This document shows positions 13,378 to 13,846 of a DNA stretch of 13,846 bases, one piece after another. Origin of the DNA: an uncultured Lachnospiraceae bacterium (GTDB lineage Bacteria; Bacillota; Clostridia; Lachnospirales; Lachnospiraceae). Below the pieces are notes generated by a model, which was not told the origin of the DNA, ran no database searches, and saw only the letters and a list, made by a program, of their open reading frames with translations. The DNA is taken from contig CAJTUC010000060.1 of assembly GCA_910579395.1 (NCBI GenBank), forward strand, positions 1-13,846, read 5' to 3'. The position numbers were made by a program, and so were the translations under genes. The stretch's first letter is position 1, and every line of letters begins with the position of its first letter.

Positions 13378-13456
13378 TATTTTTATCTCTTGTGGATATT
13401 TCTTCTTTTTTGTAATATTAAAATTTATGCTTGACATATCAGCCAAAATGTGCGGC

Positions 13457-13530
13457 GGCTTTATCTGTCTGAAAATGACAAACAGATAAAGCCTCCCTTG
13501 TAATTAAAGATATTTTGATTGCAAGGAGGC
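13457..13530. repeat. Two overlapping, mutually exclusive inverted repeats
   Basis: GGCTTTATCTGT (13457-13468) pairs with ACAGATAAAGCC (13482-13493), a perfect 12-bp stem. The same GCC (13491-13493) begins GCCTCCCTTG (13491-13500), which pairs with CAAGGAGGC (13522-13530) with one bulged C. The stems share three bases, so both cannot form fully at once. Neither is followed by a T-tract. The location next to the transposase remnant suggests an element end. Confidence 0.65.
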
Positions 13531-13553
13531 AGATATATTTTGGATTTTTCAGT

Positions 13554-13734
13554 TCAGGTAAAACACACACTGTTGTCGTCTTCATAAGAAAGTTCAGTGA
13601 GACGAGAGTTCAACATTGGGAAGCCATCACCGTCATTTGTGAATTTTGAACGGTTTCATGAGTTCTTGTCCATCAGAAGATATGGCTGATGCAAAATGGT
13701 TAAGTTTGGCAATGTCAATGCCTACGTAAATCAT
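13554..13734 (-). pseudogene. IS110-family transposase, N-terminal fragment with frameshift
   Basis: The ATG at 13734, behind GGGAGG, starts MIYVGIDIAKLNHFASAISS, the N-terminal RuvC-like start of IS110-family transposases with the first catalytic Asp in VGIDIAK (D7). After MKPFKIHK the frame stops at 13633. Moving one base back restores the family pattern (KFTNDGDGFPMLNSRLTELS) until a second stop at 13554, so a single extra A in the AAAA run near 13643 broke the gene. IS110 transposases are about 400 residues, with a second domain carrying a catalytic serine; that part is absent and replaced by unrelated DNA. The copy cannot make active transposase. The element could have moved into or near this locus earlier. 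Confidence 0.8.
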
Positions 13735-13846
13735 GAGGTTGTACCTCCCTTTCATAAAGATAACTTCTGGGAATCTTCAGCCCTTATTTCATGGGGCTTT
13801 CAGAACCTATTTTTCAAAAATCACCCACTTTTTTCTCAAAAACACT
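13735..13846 (-). mobile_element. Noncoding upstream end of the IS110-type element
   Basis: This is the DNA directly upstream of the transposase start, running out of the window. It has a small hairpin, AGCCC (13779-13783) with GGGCT (13794-13798). In IS110-group elements the noncoding segment upstream of the transposase encodes the bridge RNA that guides target and donor recognition. Only about 110 bp are visible, so an intact bridge RNA cannot be confirmed. No other gene is seen here. Confidence 0.4.

Noticed and set aside
13280..13489. Plus-strand open frame of 69 codons upstream of the regulator
   Set aside because: It covers the regulator promoter and a perfect hairpin and has no ribosome binding site or recognisable protein sequence.
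1..13846. CRISPR array, tRNA or rRNA genes
   Set aside because: No regularly spaced repeats, no cloverleaf-like segments and no rRNA-like stretches were seen; the repeats found are single pairs or hairpins.

Overview
The window looks like chromosome of a gut-type Firmicute, most likely a Lachnospiraceae or related Clostridia. The evidence is strong GGAGG-type ribosome binding sites, moderate GC, lipoprotein signals of the LSGC type, an LplA/LplB/LplC-type sugar importer under a membrane-anchored AraC regulator, a CD1871A-type CXXC microprotein, and an IS110-type transposase remnant. This is inference from gene content; no rRNA or other marker gene is present. Nearly all intact genes are on the minus strand, so transcription runs from high to low coordinates.

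Region A (about 5070-13288) is a pectin or oligogalacturonide use locus. In transcription order it has a 716-residue transmembrane AraC regulator (13288-11138), a strong terminator, a promoter with a cre-like site, two CUT1 permeases (10931-9993 and 9980-9090), a large solute-binding lipoprotein (9007-7334), a pair of hairpins, an alpha/beta-hydrolase esterase (7242-6124) and a signal-less pectin methylesterase (6089-5070). The regulator probably senses an extracellular ligand, the importer brings in esterified oligosaccharides, and the two esterases strip esters inside the cell. The transport ATPase, lyases and glycosidases are not in the window.

Region B (about 3000-5040) is a scar of accessory DNA. 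It holds a lipoprotein gene that looks cut short (behind a well-formed promoter overlapped by a TetR-type double palindrome), a 32-codon ORF, a hairpin cluster, a fragment of an AlbA_2/AAA_4-type regulator, an intact orphan SUKH (SMI1/KNR4) gene on the plus strand with a TTG start and its own promoter, and a truncated XRE-type HTH gene. I read this as leftovers of one or more mobile elements.

Region C (88-2976) is a minus-strand operon: a thioredoxin-like TlpA lipoprotein, an overlapping 48-residue CXXC membrane microprotein, a NapH-type membrane polyferredoxin, a carbon-nitrogen hydrolase and a truncated cutC. The first three form a recurring but poorly understood set that fits electron delivery from cytoplasmic iron-sulphur clusters to a thiol protein outside the membrane. 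A 29-bp tandem duplication in front of tlpA copies the ribosome binding site and start codon, creating a 12-codon leader ORF that overlaps the tlpA start.

Region D (13440-13846) holds a frameshifted N-terminal remnant of an IS110-family transposase, nested inverted repeats, and noncoding DNA upstream of the transposase that could carry part of an IS110 end. No tRNA, rRNA or CRISPR array was seen.
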